Shown here one piece after another: positions 43,249-55,553 of a DNA stretch of 64,000 bases (position 1 is its first letter; each line of letters begins with the position of its first letter). Below the pieces are notes generated by a model. The model saw nothing but the letters and a program-made list of their open reading frames with translations, searched no databases and had not been told where the DNA came from. The translations under genes were made by a program, and so were the position numbers. Source of the stretch: Trifolium pratense (lineage: Eukaryota; Streptophyta; Magnoliopsida; Fabales; Fabaceae). Location of the stretch: assembly GCF_020283565.1 (NCBI RefSeq), contig NC_060064.1:4734001-4798000 (forward strand), written 5' to 3'.

Positions 43249-46200
43249 ATGGCGAACACTCAACCTTCATCTTCACCTGCTGGTAATTTTCGATTCTTCA
43301 ATGCTTCTGCTTTTTTTTTTATAATTTATTTATTGTTAAATTTGAATAATCGATCATATTCATTTCATCGATTATGTGGTACTACGCTGCATTGTAAAAT
43401 GTGCAACTGGAACTGGTTGATTTTGAAAAATGTGAAATGTATGTATGAAATGAAATTTGTAAAAATTAGGAAGTAATTCTATTGAATCTGTTTCTTTCTG
43501 ATGATGACTATTATGGAATTTAGATTTAGATAAAACTTAGTTAGGTTGATTAGAATGTTGATTTGATATGATTAGGAGATGAAGTTAGAGATGCAAATGG
43601 AAATGAACATTATCAGGAAACTGAGCTTTTTGAGGACACATTAGTGATCCATAGTCCCTTAATCGAAACTGAAGTGCAAAATCTCGATCTGAATACTGAG
43701 GTGCAAAATATTGATCTGAATGCCGAGGTGCAAAATCTCGATCTGAATGCTGAGTTAGTAGAGGATTCGGAGCCTGTAGAGGACATGATAACTGCTACAA
43801 CATGTGAGTATGAGCAAGAAGTGGTGCTTGACAGTGAGGACGAAGAAATGAATAATGCAGACAAAGTGACTGTTGCTGAAAGATTTCTTGAGGATGGAAG
43901 TAGTCCAGTAGTGAACAATTCTTTAGTGCTCTTCAAGAAGAAATTGCCTAAGCTACCTTGTGAGGAAGCAAACTCAAAATCAAATGCCGCTACTTCTGGG
44001 AAATCTGGAACTGGTATGTCTTTGTTTATCAATCATTTAACATTAAGAGGCAGTTTTTGGTCTTTTTTATAACTCTTGCTTACATTTTTCGTATGATATC
44101 TCTGTATGCTATCGTAGCTTTGACTTACTTTTATAGCTTATAAATAAGTAGTTTACCGAGTAAATGTTTTTAGAGTAGTTCATGAATGATTGACTTTTGA
44201 AAAACATGATGTGCTTGAAGGGGACGAAAGAGCTTCAGTTGATGCTAAGAGCTTTGATGACAACAAACATCAATCTCTGCATGATAGGTTATATGATGTT
44301 CGCTCACCAGAGCCTGGGGATTCAACCGTAGCTGCACTAGGCTTCGTGGATCAGTACTTGTCGTCAATAGATGTGGACCTGTTTCAAGGAGTTCAAAATG
44401 GAAATATTGCTAGGGAAAAATCGCCTCGTGTCTCGAGTGCAAGAGGATCAATTAGTTTGGCTAAGAAATTTAAAGCTCGAAATCAAAATGAAGATAAAGA
44501 CCCTTTCGAGTGGGATGACAGTGTTCAAAATGAAAAAGAAGCTGGTATTTTCGGTAAAAAGCTTGAAGCATCTTTCAATATTGGACGCCATGGACTGGCA
44601 TATAAGAGAAGACAGAAAAAAGGTAGTCATCCTCCAAACCAAGGAAAATCTAGTGCAAGTAATAGATGTGATGAGAATTTAGTGCAAGAACCAAGAATGG
44701 AAGCTGACAACAATAACTATCTCAAGGAGTTGGATGTTGATTTGTGTGCCACAAGAGAGAATGTCGATATTTATTCTAGTGTAGCACGTACAGAAGACGT
44801 GTATGATATTGGCTTAGACACTCAAATAGCTGCTGAAGCTATGGATGCCTTAGCAAATATGTCCCCTGCTGGCTTTCATTTAAGTGATGCTCGCCAACAA
44901 GAGAACGCATTTGATGCATCTTTGAGTGATTTCAATCAACCTCATCAGAAAAATTCTCCATCTAAAGAGAATCCTGGTTCACATTCTATTGCTCTAAAAT
45001 CATACAAGGGAAATGTATCTTCTCGTAGATTTGGCAAAGTAACTTCTAGTTCCTCTTGCAAGGACACTAACAATCAGGAAACAAAGCCTGTCTCAGGGAA
45101 AATGAAAAAAACAATGGGAAGCAAGTCAACTGTTGAGGTGCAGTTCAAAAATAATGTTAGTCCATCAATATGCAATGAACATGTATCACATGAAGAGGTT
45201 TGTTTACTAGGAGAAGATAGGAGTTTTCAATCTGCTTCCAAAGAACCCAAAATCCAGAATAAGAGCAAATGGACAAGAGTGAAATGTCAACCAAGTCATC
45301 CTAGAGAGAGTAACAATAATGTTGAGAAGGATACTATTAGATATAAGAGGAAGGGAAATTGTTTAGTGGCAGATCCAGTGAAGATGGATGTTAAGACGAA
45401 ACGTCTTAATTCATCTATTAGTTCATATGGTGTGGCTAGGAAGTGCAGTTTGAAACATCAGGTTGAAGTTAGTCCACAACTATCCGCAACCAGCTGTTTT
45501 TCAATGATTGATTCTTGGGCTTATCCAAAAGGACCAAGGGGGAAAAGAAAGCGAGCTAATGCCCCGAGATTTTTATGTATTGATGATAAAGAAAACAATG
45601 TCTATTCCACCAAAATTCTAGAGGGTCGAGATGTTGTGCATAAATCATGTCTTCCCCCAGTTTCGGCAGGTGGTGCTATAAAATTTGAAAACCTACATGA
45701 TAAGCAACCCTTGTTGCTAGCACATGTTGAAATATTATCAAACAAGACTGTTGTACATTCGAGTTCAGAAATTTCAGCTTCTGTTGTTCCAATTGAAGGC
45801 ATAAAAATTTCAAATGCTACCCATACAAGCAATGAACACTGCAAAAAGGCATGTGACAAAAACCTGCCAAAGTCTTCACTTTTGAAGGAACTTATCAGAT
45901 TAGGAGTTCCCAAATCCACATCAGAAATAATGAGTATAGATCCAAGACATCGAAGAGATATGACAAATGTGCGAGTTCTGTTTAGCCAACATTTGGATGA
46001 CAGTGTCCTCAAGCAACAACAGAAGGTAAAATTATTGCTTTTATGTTTATGATTGGAGATGCTAAATGTTACCATTATTGGTAGTAATTTTGTTATATCC
46101 TCCTTGCAGATCTTGACACGTCTTAATATATCTACTGCATCAAGCTCAAAGGAGGCCACTCATTTCATAGCCGACAAGTTTACACGTACAAAGAATATGC

Positions 46201-47547
46201 TGGAAACAATGGCTCTTGGGAACTTAGTATTGACACACTTATGGCTTGAGAGTTGTGGACAAGCCAACTGTTTTATTGACGAGAAAAATTATATTTTGAG
46301 GGATATGAAAAAGGAAAAGGAAATAGGCTTTAGCATGCCAGTTTCTCTTGCTCGAGCAAGACAAAAGCCACTCCTGAAGGTATTTTGTATGACTGTATAA
46401 ACTTCAGTTATGCTCAAATTATTTTGCACTCTTGCCTTAAAATCTGGTTGCTTTGCTCTACAGGGTAAACGAGTCTACATAACACCACACATCAAACCTA
46501 ATAAGGAAGTGGTTGCGAGCTTGGTTACAGCTGTTCATGGCCAGGTATACCTATTCATCTATGCATGCCACTCCATGGCTGCAACTGACCTGTGGTTTCA
46601 TTATTAGGTGTTTTGAATTATTTCCTATGTTGTGTTCCTCACATATTCTTTATAAATTGTTTTCACCCTTCAGCTAGTGGATGAAAATCAGATATTTGCA
46701 GACAAGAATGATAATGTCTTGGATGATCTATTGATTCTTTCTTGTGAAGAAGACTTTGCAATATGCCGCCATTTCCTTAAGAGAGGTATTGAATCCTTCC
46801 ATCTTCTCGATGAACAATGCAGTTGTGTTTTATCCTTTGTTCACGTGACATATGAGACGACGTAAATCTGCAGGAGCTGCTGTTTACAGTTCAGAGCTTG
46901 TTCTGAATGGAATTGTAATCCAGAAATTAGAACTCGAGAGGTATAACTTGATATATGAAACTCATTTATCCTTCATATTGACATGATATTAGATTTCTTT
47001 TGAACTTGTGAGGTATGATGATATAATATTTGGAACCCAATTATACAAAGGCAACCTTATAGCTAGCTGTCTCCCACTATGATGAACCTAACATTTTCAT
47101 TCTTGCCAGTTGCCACACTTGAAGTTATGTCTGAAATAACTAGGTACGCAGACCGCAGTGAAGTTATATTATCTCTAAAGTGAACAAATAAGGTTATATT
47201 TATCCTTCAATTGTAGTGTGTTAAGACCACAATGCACTTAAGGGGTGAAAACACTCTTGTTCACTTGGAGATGAACTCACTTTTGAACGTATGTATGATG
47301 TAGCAAGCCTGTTAATCCATTCAGAATGCACTTAAGGAGTGAAATCACTCTTGACCATAATGCATTGTATTGTTGATAAAATGATCGTTAGCACGTTATC
47401 TTGGCAATCTTGTTAAAATTTAACATTGTTGTGAACTTTATCTTTGGCAGGCATAAACTGTTCGTGAATCAAGTTACAAAGAATAAACTAGGTAGATGTA
47501 ATTGGTTTGGGAAGGTTTACAGAAGGCGTCTGATGCCTTTATCTTGA
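43249..47547 (+). CDS. BRCT-domain protein, probable DNA damage response factor, 967 aa
   Basis: Eight exons: 43249-43282, 43576-44013, 44221-46025, 46110-46379, 46464-46544, 46674-46785, 46874-46940 and 47451-47547; phases agree and sum to 968 codons. The N-terminal three quarters are low-complexity, acidic and Ser-rich, with a threefold EVQNLDLNA-type repeat at residues 44-70 and a basic stretch (GPRGKRKRA) that may be a nuclear signal. The C-terminus (about 740-967) holds tandem BRCT domains: THFIADKFTRTKNMLETMALG with LWLESC in the first, and GKRVYITPHIKP with LVDENQ in the second. Such pairs bind phosphorylated partners in DNA repair (PTIP/MDC1-like). From memory the Arabidopsis homologue is At4g03130. 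Start chosen because the 34-nt exon 1 splices in frame; alternative first exons are possible. Confidence 0.88.
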
Positions 47548-48244
47548 GAATAGCTGATTTCTGAGGCAATATTACTATGGCCACCGAGGCCATATTACTA
47601 ATCTCAGTTACTTACAAATGTAACTTACTCTCCTTACTTTATGTTGTTTTGAGGCATGTTCATCTCAAGTGACTCAAACATTTACAGAAGAGTAGTATTT
47701 TTTCTGTAAAGGGAGTAGTTATCTTAATGAAGTATAAGTTGACCAAGGTATGTATGGATTCTGACAAAGTTGTCTTTATAGATAATGTTTTATTTTATTT
47801 CCCCTGGTAATTGCAAATTTGCAACAAGATACTTTAGCTTTGTGTGAAACACTGCCAGCTTTGTTATTCTAACACATACTAATATATCCCATATCCCATA
47901 TATGATAGTAATTGTTAAGTTACTAGACTATTTCACTTGATGAACCAGTTACAAACTAAAACTGAAATTTTTCATATGCTAGATGCATGAACAGCCTGTG
48001 AAGATGCACGGAAATCTGATCTGATTACTTTCTGGATTGAAAGAATTACTGCAACCGATCATGATAATGCATAGTTTAGTCTATGGTCGATTTTAATTTG
48101 GATAAGGTTCCATGTCTTTATGTAATTGCCAATTTGGCATTACTTGTGCCCTTTCATTTTTTAATTAATACTCCCTCCAATCTTTTTTATAAGAAACAAC
48201 TCACTTATCAAATATGCAAGTCAGGAGTAAATCAAATGCTTAAA
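47548..48244. other. 3' flank of the BRCT gene
   Basis: Probable 3' UTR and AT-rich DNA. Near 48170 half of a Stowaway-type end (TACTCCCTCCAATC) is present without its partner. Confidence 0.45.
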
Positions 48245-48259
48245 GTTGTATCTGAAGGA

Positions 48260-48515
48260 GAAAATTTCTCATCCCACTACCCACTTTCTCACCCACCCCC
48301 TGGAAATTCCATTTTTGCCCTTGGTCAAAAAATTCGGAACGTGTTTTCTGAATTTTTTTTGCCTTTAAAAACAACTTCGGAATGTGTTTTCCGAATTTTT
48401 TCCAAATTTGAACTAAAAAAATTCGGAAAACGCGTTCCGAATTTTTTGACCAAGGGCAAAAATGGAATTTCCAGGGGGTGGGTGAGAAAGTGGGTAGGTG
48501 GGATGAGAAATTTTC
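48260..48515. mobile_element. near-perfect foldback MITE (Mutator type?)
   Basis: A 256-bp element with inverted repeats of about 80 bp that match almost base for base: GAAAATTTCTCATCCCA to GGTCAAAAAATTCGGAA and back. GTTGTATCTG occurs at 48245-48254 and 48516-48525, a candidate 9-10 bp target duplication, but five extra bases (AAGGA) lie between it and the left end. The inner part also repeats the TTCGGAA and TTCCGAA motifs. Confidence 0.8.
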
Positions 48516-48525
48516 GTTGTATCTG

Positions 48526-50777
48526 TTTGATTCTGCTAACCCAATAGTGGGTTGTAATCTACTTTTGGGACCCCTGAAGTTACTGAAATACTCATTCCGC
48601 TACTTAAGTACTTAAGTAGTGGATGGGTAAAATCTTGAAAAATTTATCCAAGGGGTATTTTTTTTTTCCTCAAATTTATCATTTTTATAACATCCGCTGG
48701 AGGCACCAAAAAAAACTGTAACATGTACACTACATGTTTAAAGATATTTTGAGAAGCCAACACACCACACACAAATATAATCACCGGTAAAGCCACCGCA
48801 ACTTGGAACCTATTTCTTGGACGCGTCATTCGTATTGAGTTTTACCCAATTTGAATTGATGATCGAGTCATATGTGAAGTGATTTGTTTTTTTGATATAT
48901 TTATATAAAAGTGAGTTGAAAAATGAAAAATAAATTACTAAAAATTAGTTATGAAAGCCAAAAATGACAATTTCTATATTTGTAGAGACACTGTATTGGA
49001 TATTTTCTTTTTTAATTGTGTTGTACATGTGTGAAATTTTTATCATCATTGAATTGTGGCCAATTTTTGTTATAGGATTTCTAGGTCATATAAAACGAGT
49101 TCTCTCTTTTCAATTGAATTTTTTTCATATATAAGAGTTAAATATAAAATTTATGATGATTTGTCTAAAGGGTCAAATATTTTAGTATTTTTTTTTTTAC
49201 CAAAAGCTACTTATCGCATTTTATTAATAAGAATATACTGAGGTTTGGGACATTTTGAATCAGTCTCTTGCCACTTTAGTGTATGTAAAGTAATTTAAAA
49301 AAATCAAACTATTCAAATTAAAATCCATTAAAGGTCATCAAGATATACAGTATTCGAAAACAGACAAGCATGAGACAATGTGATGCTGAAAATGTTTATT
49401 GTCCTTTCAAAAGAAAAATGTTATAATTCAGATATTTTTATACTGTTTTTTCTTGTTTAGGAATGCCAACACATATCATTCCATTACAAAATATGACAAC
49501 CGTCACTGTCTTTAAACTCCATGAGATTAATATTTCCTAACGTAGCAATATAGCATGCACAATAATAAAGGGTCCCAATTTGATATTGATTTGAGTTGGT
49601 CCAATGTTGGTGGCGAATCAAATTGCAATGGATAATTAGTTTCTCTTTTGCTTCAAAGTTGAAAGAGAATTTCCATTTTCTTCTTTCTTGTCATTTTTAT
49701 TATTTTTATATTTAAGTGATTTAGTAGTTATCATGTGACTATGAAGACTTTGGGAAATATCAACAAAAAAGCCAAAAGGTTAATGCCCTTTCCATAAAAA
49801 TTTGACGTCCTTTTTATTGACCTGAAAGTGAAATTAAAATAAAGTGAAAAAAAGAAACTATCAACTATATATTATCTTTGGTCAGTGCGAATTATTCTGG
49901 TTTTCCACTTAGATTTAGAGCATTTTTTTTAAGCAAGATTTGGAGCATATATATTATAAATGAAAATAAGGAATGGGAAAGTAATGTTTATCATTTGTTG
50001 AAATCTTAGTGACATCGTTGAAATTTCTAATTTAGTTCGCATGTGTTTTTACTCAGTTGACAGGGACATCATATTATATATGTAAAAATCGGAATTCAAA
50101 CCTCAGACGCTCCATTTATTCACTTTTAAGAATTAGTCCAATGTTTCTTCGTAACACATTGACATTTCTAATTTAAACACCAAAAGTTTTTATTGCTTAG
50201 AATAAATTAGTCGAAATTATCTCGTGAACTTTAGCTCAGTTGTCAATGACATCGTATTATATGTGCAGGAACCGAGGTTCAAATACTGGACACTCCACTA
50301 ATTCACCTTTAAATTAGATTTTCTAGCCATTAACAAAAAAGATAGTTAGTGACTAATATCAATAGATGTATGAGACATACTTTACAATTTTTTAATGTAC
50401 ACAACCAATTTTTTTTTTTATATGTTGATAAACCGTACACAATCACGATAATACTTTTTTTTTTTAAGTAGTGGCTAATAATTTTATCTTAATTATTTTA
50501 TTTTTTTTCAAGTAGTGGCTAGAATTTTTTTTTCAAGTAGTGGCTAGAAATTTTAAAATGGACTATTGAAATTCAACGGTTTTTTTAAAAGTTTGTCGTA
50601 CGTTCAATTGAAGTTATCAGAAAAATATCAAACGGTTTTGAATTTTTATAAAAATTTGTGAAGTTGATCTATTCAATGAGATCTTTGAATTCAACGATTA
50701 GATTGAAGAAATATAATGTCGATATCGAGTTATTAAGTGGAGTAAGTCAATGAAGACTTACTCCTGGAGTCAACGAA
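48526..50777. other. AT-rich intergenic DNA with SINE remnants
   Basis: No gene. Two tRNA-derived SINE copies of the same family as 42190 lie at about 50050-50150 and 50225-50340; the second has A box TAGCTCAGTTGTC and B box GAGGTTCAAATAC, and both share the CGCTCCA or CACTCCA-then-TTCAC 3' segment. Confidence 0.5.
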
Positions 50778-51020
50778 TCTCTCCTCTTTATATAAATATA
50801 AATAATGGATAATAAATGGAGATGAGATTGAGTTGAAATATATATTTACCAATGAAGATGAAGAAAAATGTATGAAAAATTATTTCATATTTAAATAAGA
50901 TTTATTGTTTATATTATTTTTATGCTAACTATTGTTTTAATTTTAAATTTAATAACTATAAAAAAAACAATTTTATAACGTTATAAGATAAAATAACATA
51001 AGATTCATGCGTTGCACTAG
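50778..51020 (+). mobile_element. possible small Helitron
   Basis: Starts TCTCTCCTCTTTATATAAAT after an A and ends GCGTTGCACTAG before a T. The 3' hairpin is not intact, so the call is tentative. Confidence 0.35.
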
Positions 51021-51602
51021 TTAACGTGTAGTTTTCAAAATATGGATAAAGACAAACCCACCCACATCTACCCAAACAATAATGTGTGAAATTAAAAAGA
51101 GGGGATTAGAAAGAATGGTTGCATGAGATTGGTGCGGTGATTAGGGATATTGGATAGGGTAAATGAATTAAATACCCTTTGTTTGTATTGTCCTTATTCG
51201 TTTTGGACATTGGCAGGGACAAGAGGCAGAGAGGTGAAAAAACTTTGGGTAGAGAGTGTGATGAAAGGAATAACTACAAAGGATGGCAGCAGCAACCATT
51301 TGCGCTGTCTTGGCGGGAGGGACAGTCTGGCTTATCACTTATCTTTATACCTCCTTTTTCTACCTTACTACCACAATACCCTTTTCTTCTTATTTACTTT
51401 TTTACCCTTATTTCCATTTTTTTATTTAAATATTTTATTAGTTAATACTTACGGGTCATGTATTGAAAAAACAAAAAATTAAACTTTTAAGATGTTGACT
51501 TCACAAATTTCAAAATAATATTACTATCTTTAGTTACTTTAACCAGTGCTTCGGGGATACCGGTTAACATTTTCCAATATTTAATACCCTTAGCTTGGAA
51601 AG
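51021..51602. other. intergenic DNA, no gene supported
   Basis: Overlapping 110-aa and 88-aa ORFs occur here without recognisable domains. A short GC-richer stretch (51280-51340) stands out from the AT-rich surroundings but I cannot assign it. Confidence 0.35.
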
Positions 51603-51865
51603 TACTCCCTCCGTCCCAAAAAGAATGACCCAGTTGACCGAAACACGCATGCCAATGCATAACTTTGGCGACTAATATCTTTAATTGTATAATAGTAAAA
51701 ATTATAAAAAATTGATATTTTGAAAATACTCATCGAGACGAATCTAACAACATCTTATATGTTAATATTTATTTTTATTTATTAGTAGAAAAATATGGTC
51801 AAAACAATATATATGAATAGTGCATATATTCAAAATGGGTCATTCTTTTTGGGACGGAGGGAGTA
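51603..51865. mobile_element. Stowaway MITE, 263 bp
   Basis: Classical ends TACTCCCTCCGTCCC and GGGACGGAGGGAGTA with longer inverted copies of AAAAAGAATGACCC. TA at each end is the target site. Confidence 0.85.
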
Positions 51866-51884
51866 CTTTTTTGCGGACGAATAT

Positions 51885-52310
51885 TAATGACTTCCGGAAG
51901 TGGCAGCAAGATCCTTTTGAAGATTATTTCATCAAAGATGTTTATCAAATGTTAACGAAGGAGGATCAAGGGTCATGCCATGCCAAAATGGGGTGTTTTG
52001 GAAGAATTTACTTTCGCTAAAAGTGTCTATTTTTATGTGACAGCTATTTCAAAATAAGTTAGCAACAAATGATAATTTGGCGAGGCGAAACATAACTCAA
52101 TTCGATTTTCTTCTTTACTTAGGAGGGTGTGAGTTAAGTGAAACAACTTGTCATTTTTTTTAATGTGATATTTTCTATAATCTTTGGAGAGGTGTTGCAA
52201 AGTGAGAATTGATGCCGTTTTTTTATTGTTTTTCATTTTCATGTTCTTCAAATTAAAAGTAGTTATTTGTTTAACAAGGAAACACACAAGTATTTGATGC
52301 AATTTGAACG
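51885..52310 (+). pseudogene. LINE reverse transcriptase C-terminal remnant
   Basis: Translated pieces resemble the zinc-binding domain at the end of plant LINE polymerases: KWQQDPFEDYFIKDVYQML near 51898-51955, NKLATNDNLARRN near 52053-52092 and GGCELSETTCHFF near 52123-52160. They fall in different frames with stops between them, so it is dead. Confidence 0.55.
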
Positions 52311-54978
52311 GTGTGTTGTTGGCTTCTTTGAAAAGTAATAAATAACAAATTTTTCTCTCATAAAGTTTTATCGATCGAACTTATTCTCAATAAAGTTAAG
52401 ATTCTCGTATGATGATGGTCAAAGACAAATAAAAAAGATTTTATGCATAATTTAAACTTACGGTGATTCAATCATTTATCTTGTCAAGAAATTGAAACTA
52501 TATTCATTTAATTTTTTTTGTAAAAATTAAATGCATCTTATACTTTTTATGTGTGTTGGACTGTTGGCCTTTCAATTCCTGTAAAAGGGAACTTGATAAT
52601 AATCTAAAAATCAACTGAAAAGTAAATAGAATTTAATAAAAAAATTATTTTACATGTAATCAAATTTAAATTCTTTCAAATTTTCTTATATTAGTAGTAG
52701 CAAATTCTTTCAACTGTTGGGCTTAAAAAAATGTGTTTTGTTGGGCTTAGTTTGAAATATGTTTGGGCTTAGAAAAAAAAAATTTATGAATTGATTATAA
52801 ACCAATAATTCATAAAATTAAAGAAAAATTATGTTTTTTTTTATAAACAATAATTATTAAATATGTTCTTTTAATCAATTAAACAAAAAAAAATTGGCTT
52901 AATTATTGTAAAAAAAAAGTTTAAATATATAGTAATTAAAAGTTATAATAATGCATTTTTAAAAAAATAAAAAATAAAATAAAATTTAAGATGAATCGAT
53001 TATAAATAAGTAACCTATTTTTTATTATAAATCGGTTATAAATTGGTTTCGAACTGATTATAAACCATATCCAAATTAGTTTTGCAAAATAACCAATTTT
53101 TTATTAAAATGGTTTTGGTTCTAAACAAAAACCATAAATATGGTTTGGTGTGGTGTGGTTTTTAAACCATGCACACCCCTAATAGCAATTAGCATAGAGA
53201 TAAGTTGACCGGAAAGATGTGTATGTTGACCCGAAAGATATGTATAAAAAGTTCAGACAAAACACCAAATTAGACAAACATGTCAGTTGTGTTCAGAATT
53301 GACCAATTCACCCTTACTCCCAACCAACCCTTCCCCACACGAGTCAATGAGTCATTGAAAAGTTAATTACATTTAGATTTAGATGGTCATGACAACAATG
53401 GTCACTGTGTTCTATGGATATTCATTTTTCATTTTCAGTGAACATTCTAAGATGACCGTTAATAACATGGACTTCAATTGGACTTGGGTACTTTGTCTTA
53501 CTAAAAAAGGAATATTTAATTACTTTTATTTTTAAATATATTTAGTAGAGCTGTTTATCAATTTTAGAGAACCATGATTTAATGGCAAAACAATAATTAA
53601 AATTCAAAAATACTGTATGTGCATTTTGTAAATTATCGTTTATATTACTTTTATATACTTTTGTTTAGATTAGTCATTTTTTTGTTTAGTTAAATAAGAC
53701 AATATTCATTTCACCAAATATATTTTTGGAGGGAGTATTTGTTAAAGTCAAATTATATTTGCGTATGATTTTTTTGACTAAATATTTGCGTATGATATGA
53801 CAAGTGCAAAAAAGGTTCAAGTTGCTATTTTTTTTTTCTTCTCATGATATAGATAATATATTAAAATAAAATTTCAAACAAGTCAAACACTTCTAAAATT
53901 ACAAAATTTACATTTATTAGTTTTTTTTTATAAGTTGGGGAGTATCTAAAAGACAAAGTAGACTTCGCCTCCATCCTACGTCTATTGCTCCTTTTTATTA
54001 GTTTTTTTATTACAACATAGTATTTGAAACAATTTATTTATTTTTATCGATTATTCTACTAAATAACAAAAAAAGGTCTATGTAGTTCAGTTAGTAGCTA
54101 CTATGAGCATTGTTAAAAAGATCAAGATTCAAACTTTGAATTTCTTATGTTCCTGCTTGGAACTAGGATGTGGTTATACTCAGCTAAAGATGATTCTAAG
54201 TCTATATGAATATATCTCTTTCCCAAGAATCAAGAGGACTTATATATAGACGAAGGTATAACGGTTTTAGGCGAAAACCCTTCACCTGCCTCGGGGAGCC
54301 ACTAACTCCGTTATTCTGAGAGTAGTTATCCCTTGTATCTGCCGAAAATTTTCCCAATACACCTTACTTCTTTACATTTTAAATTTAACTACTAAACTAC
54401 TACTATCTTTTTTTAAAGAACAGTGATGATTTAATGAATAAAATATTACCGCATTTATATTAAAAAATATTTAAAGCAAAAACATACTCACATTTGAAAA
54501 CTAGAGGAAGTCTTGCATACACACACGATTTAAACACAAATATATAGGCACATTCACATAAATAAATATAATTAATACAAAAACAATTTAGTCACATCAT
54601 TTTATTCATTTCTCATTTTATTTTTTTTTATTATTTTATGTGTGTCTAACACCTAAAATATATAATTGTGCCTAAGTAAATTTTTCTGCGAAAACTATAC
54701 TATACTCCTATGAGTTTTGTCTAAATGTAGATGTAGATGCTTTTTCAATAATGCACTTTTTGTTTGTAAAAGTTAGGTCAACCGATAAATATTAATAATG
54801 TTGAATCTAGACACATTAACTCCAATTTGAATTCAAAACTAAATAAATTGCCACTGCTCATATTATTTTGGAGGAAGTATATTTGTCAAACCCAAACTAC
54901 ATTTTCATGTGATAAATGACAAGCCCAAAAAGGTTCAAGTTGCATATGCTCAATATTTCATTTTTTTTCCATACTATA

Positions 54979-55028
<50 letters not shown>

Positions 55029-55553
55029 TGATTTTTTTTCCTTCCTTTGCTTAATTTTTTTGCTCCCCTAAATAAGTCAAACAAATTAAAAAAATTAGAA
55101 AAATCAACATTTGTTAGGTTTTTCATCACCACTTATAGTATTTTTTAATTTTTTTTCAAAAAAAACTTATCTAATCTACAAAAGAATATACTAATAATTT
55201 GCCAACTAAGGAAGTATATTGAGGACAGCTAGACATACAGCACTGTGTCCAATCCACTTGACAAGCCAGTGGCATAATCGTAATTAAATAAAGAAAAATG
55301 TCTCGAACATTAGTTTTTTTTTAATAATTTAAAATTAGAAAAATATATTTCAATTATAACATTATGCAACAACAACAAATTGAAGATCCAAATTCACCAT
55401 CATTCAATTTCTCATCATCCAGAAAGAGAGAGAAAAGTACCTTCTCAATTTCCATCGACGACTCTCAAAATCTCACAGAAAGAGAGAGAGATTCGTAGTG
55501 TTTAGTGCGAAACTTCGTTCGTGTAAGCGCATTAGAGAGAGAGAGAAACATTA
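52311..55553. other. AT-rich intergenic DNA upstream of the RNA-binding protein gene
   Basis: No gene. A SINE-like piece (AGTTCAGTTAGTAGC, then AGATTCAAACTTTG) is at about 54078-54180, and a TA microsatellite at 54980-55023. The last 120 bp include AGAGAGAG runs typical of a plant 5' UTR. Confidence 0.45.

Noticed and set aside
43613..44032. 139-aa ORF antisense to exon 2 of the BRCT gene
   Set aside because: Shadow of the repetitive coding exon, with no independent signals.
51150..51482. Overlapping 110-aa and 88-aa ORFs
   Set aside because: Low-complexity Phe/Leu tails from T-rich DNA and no recognisable domain.
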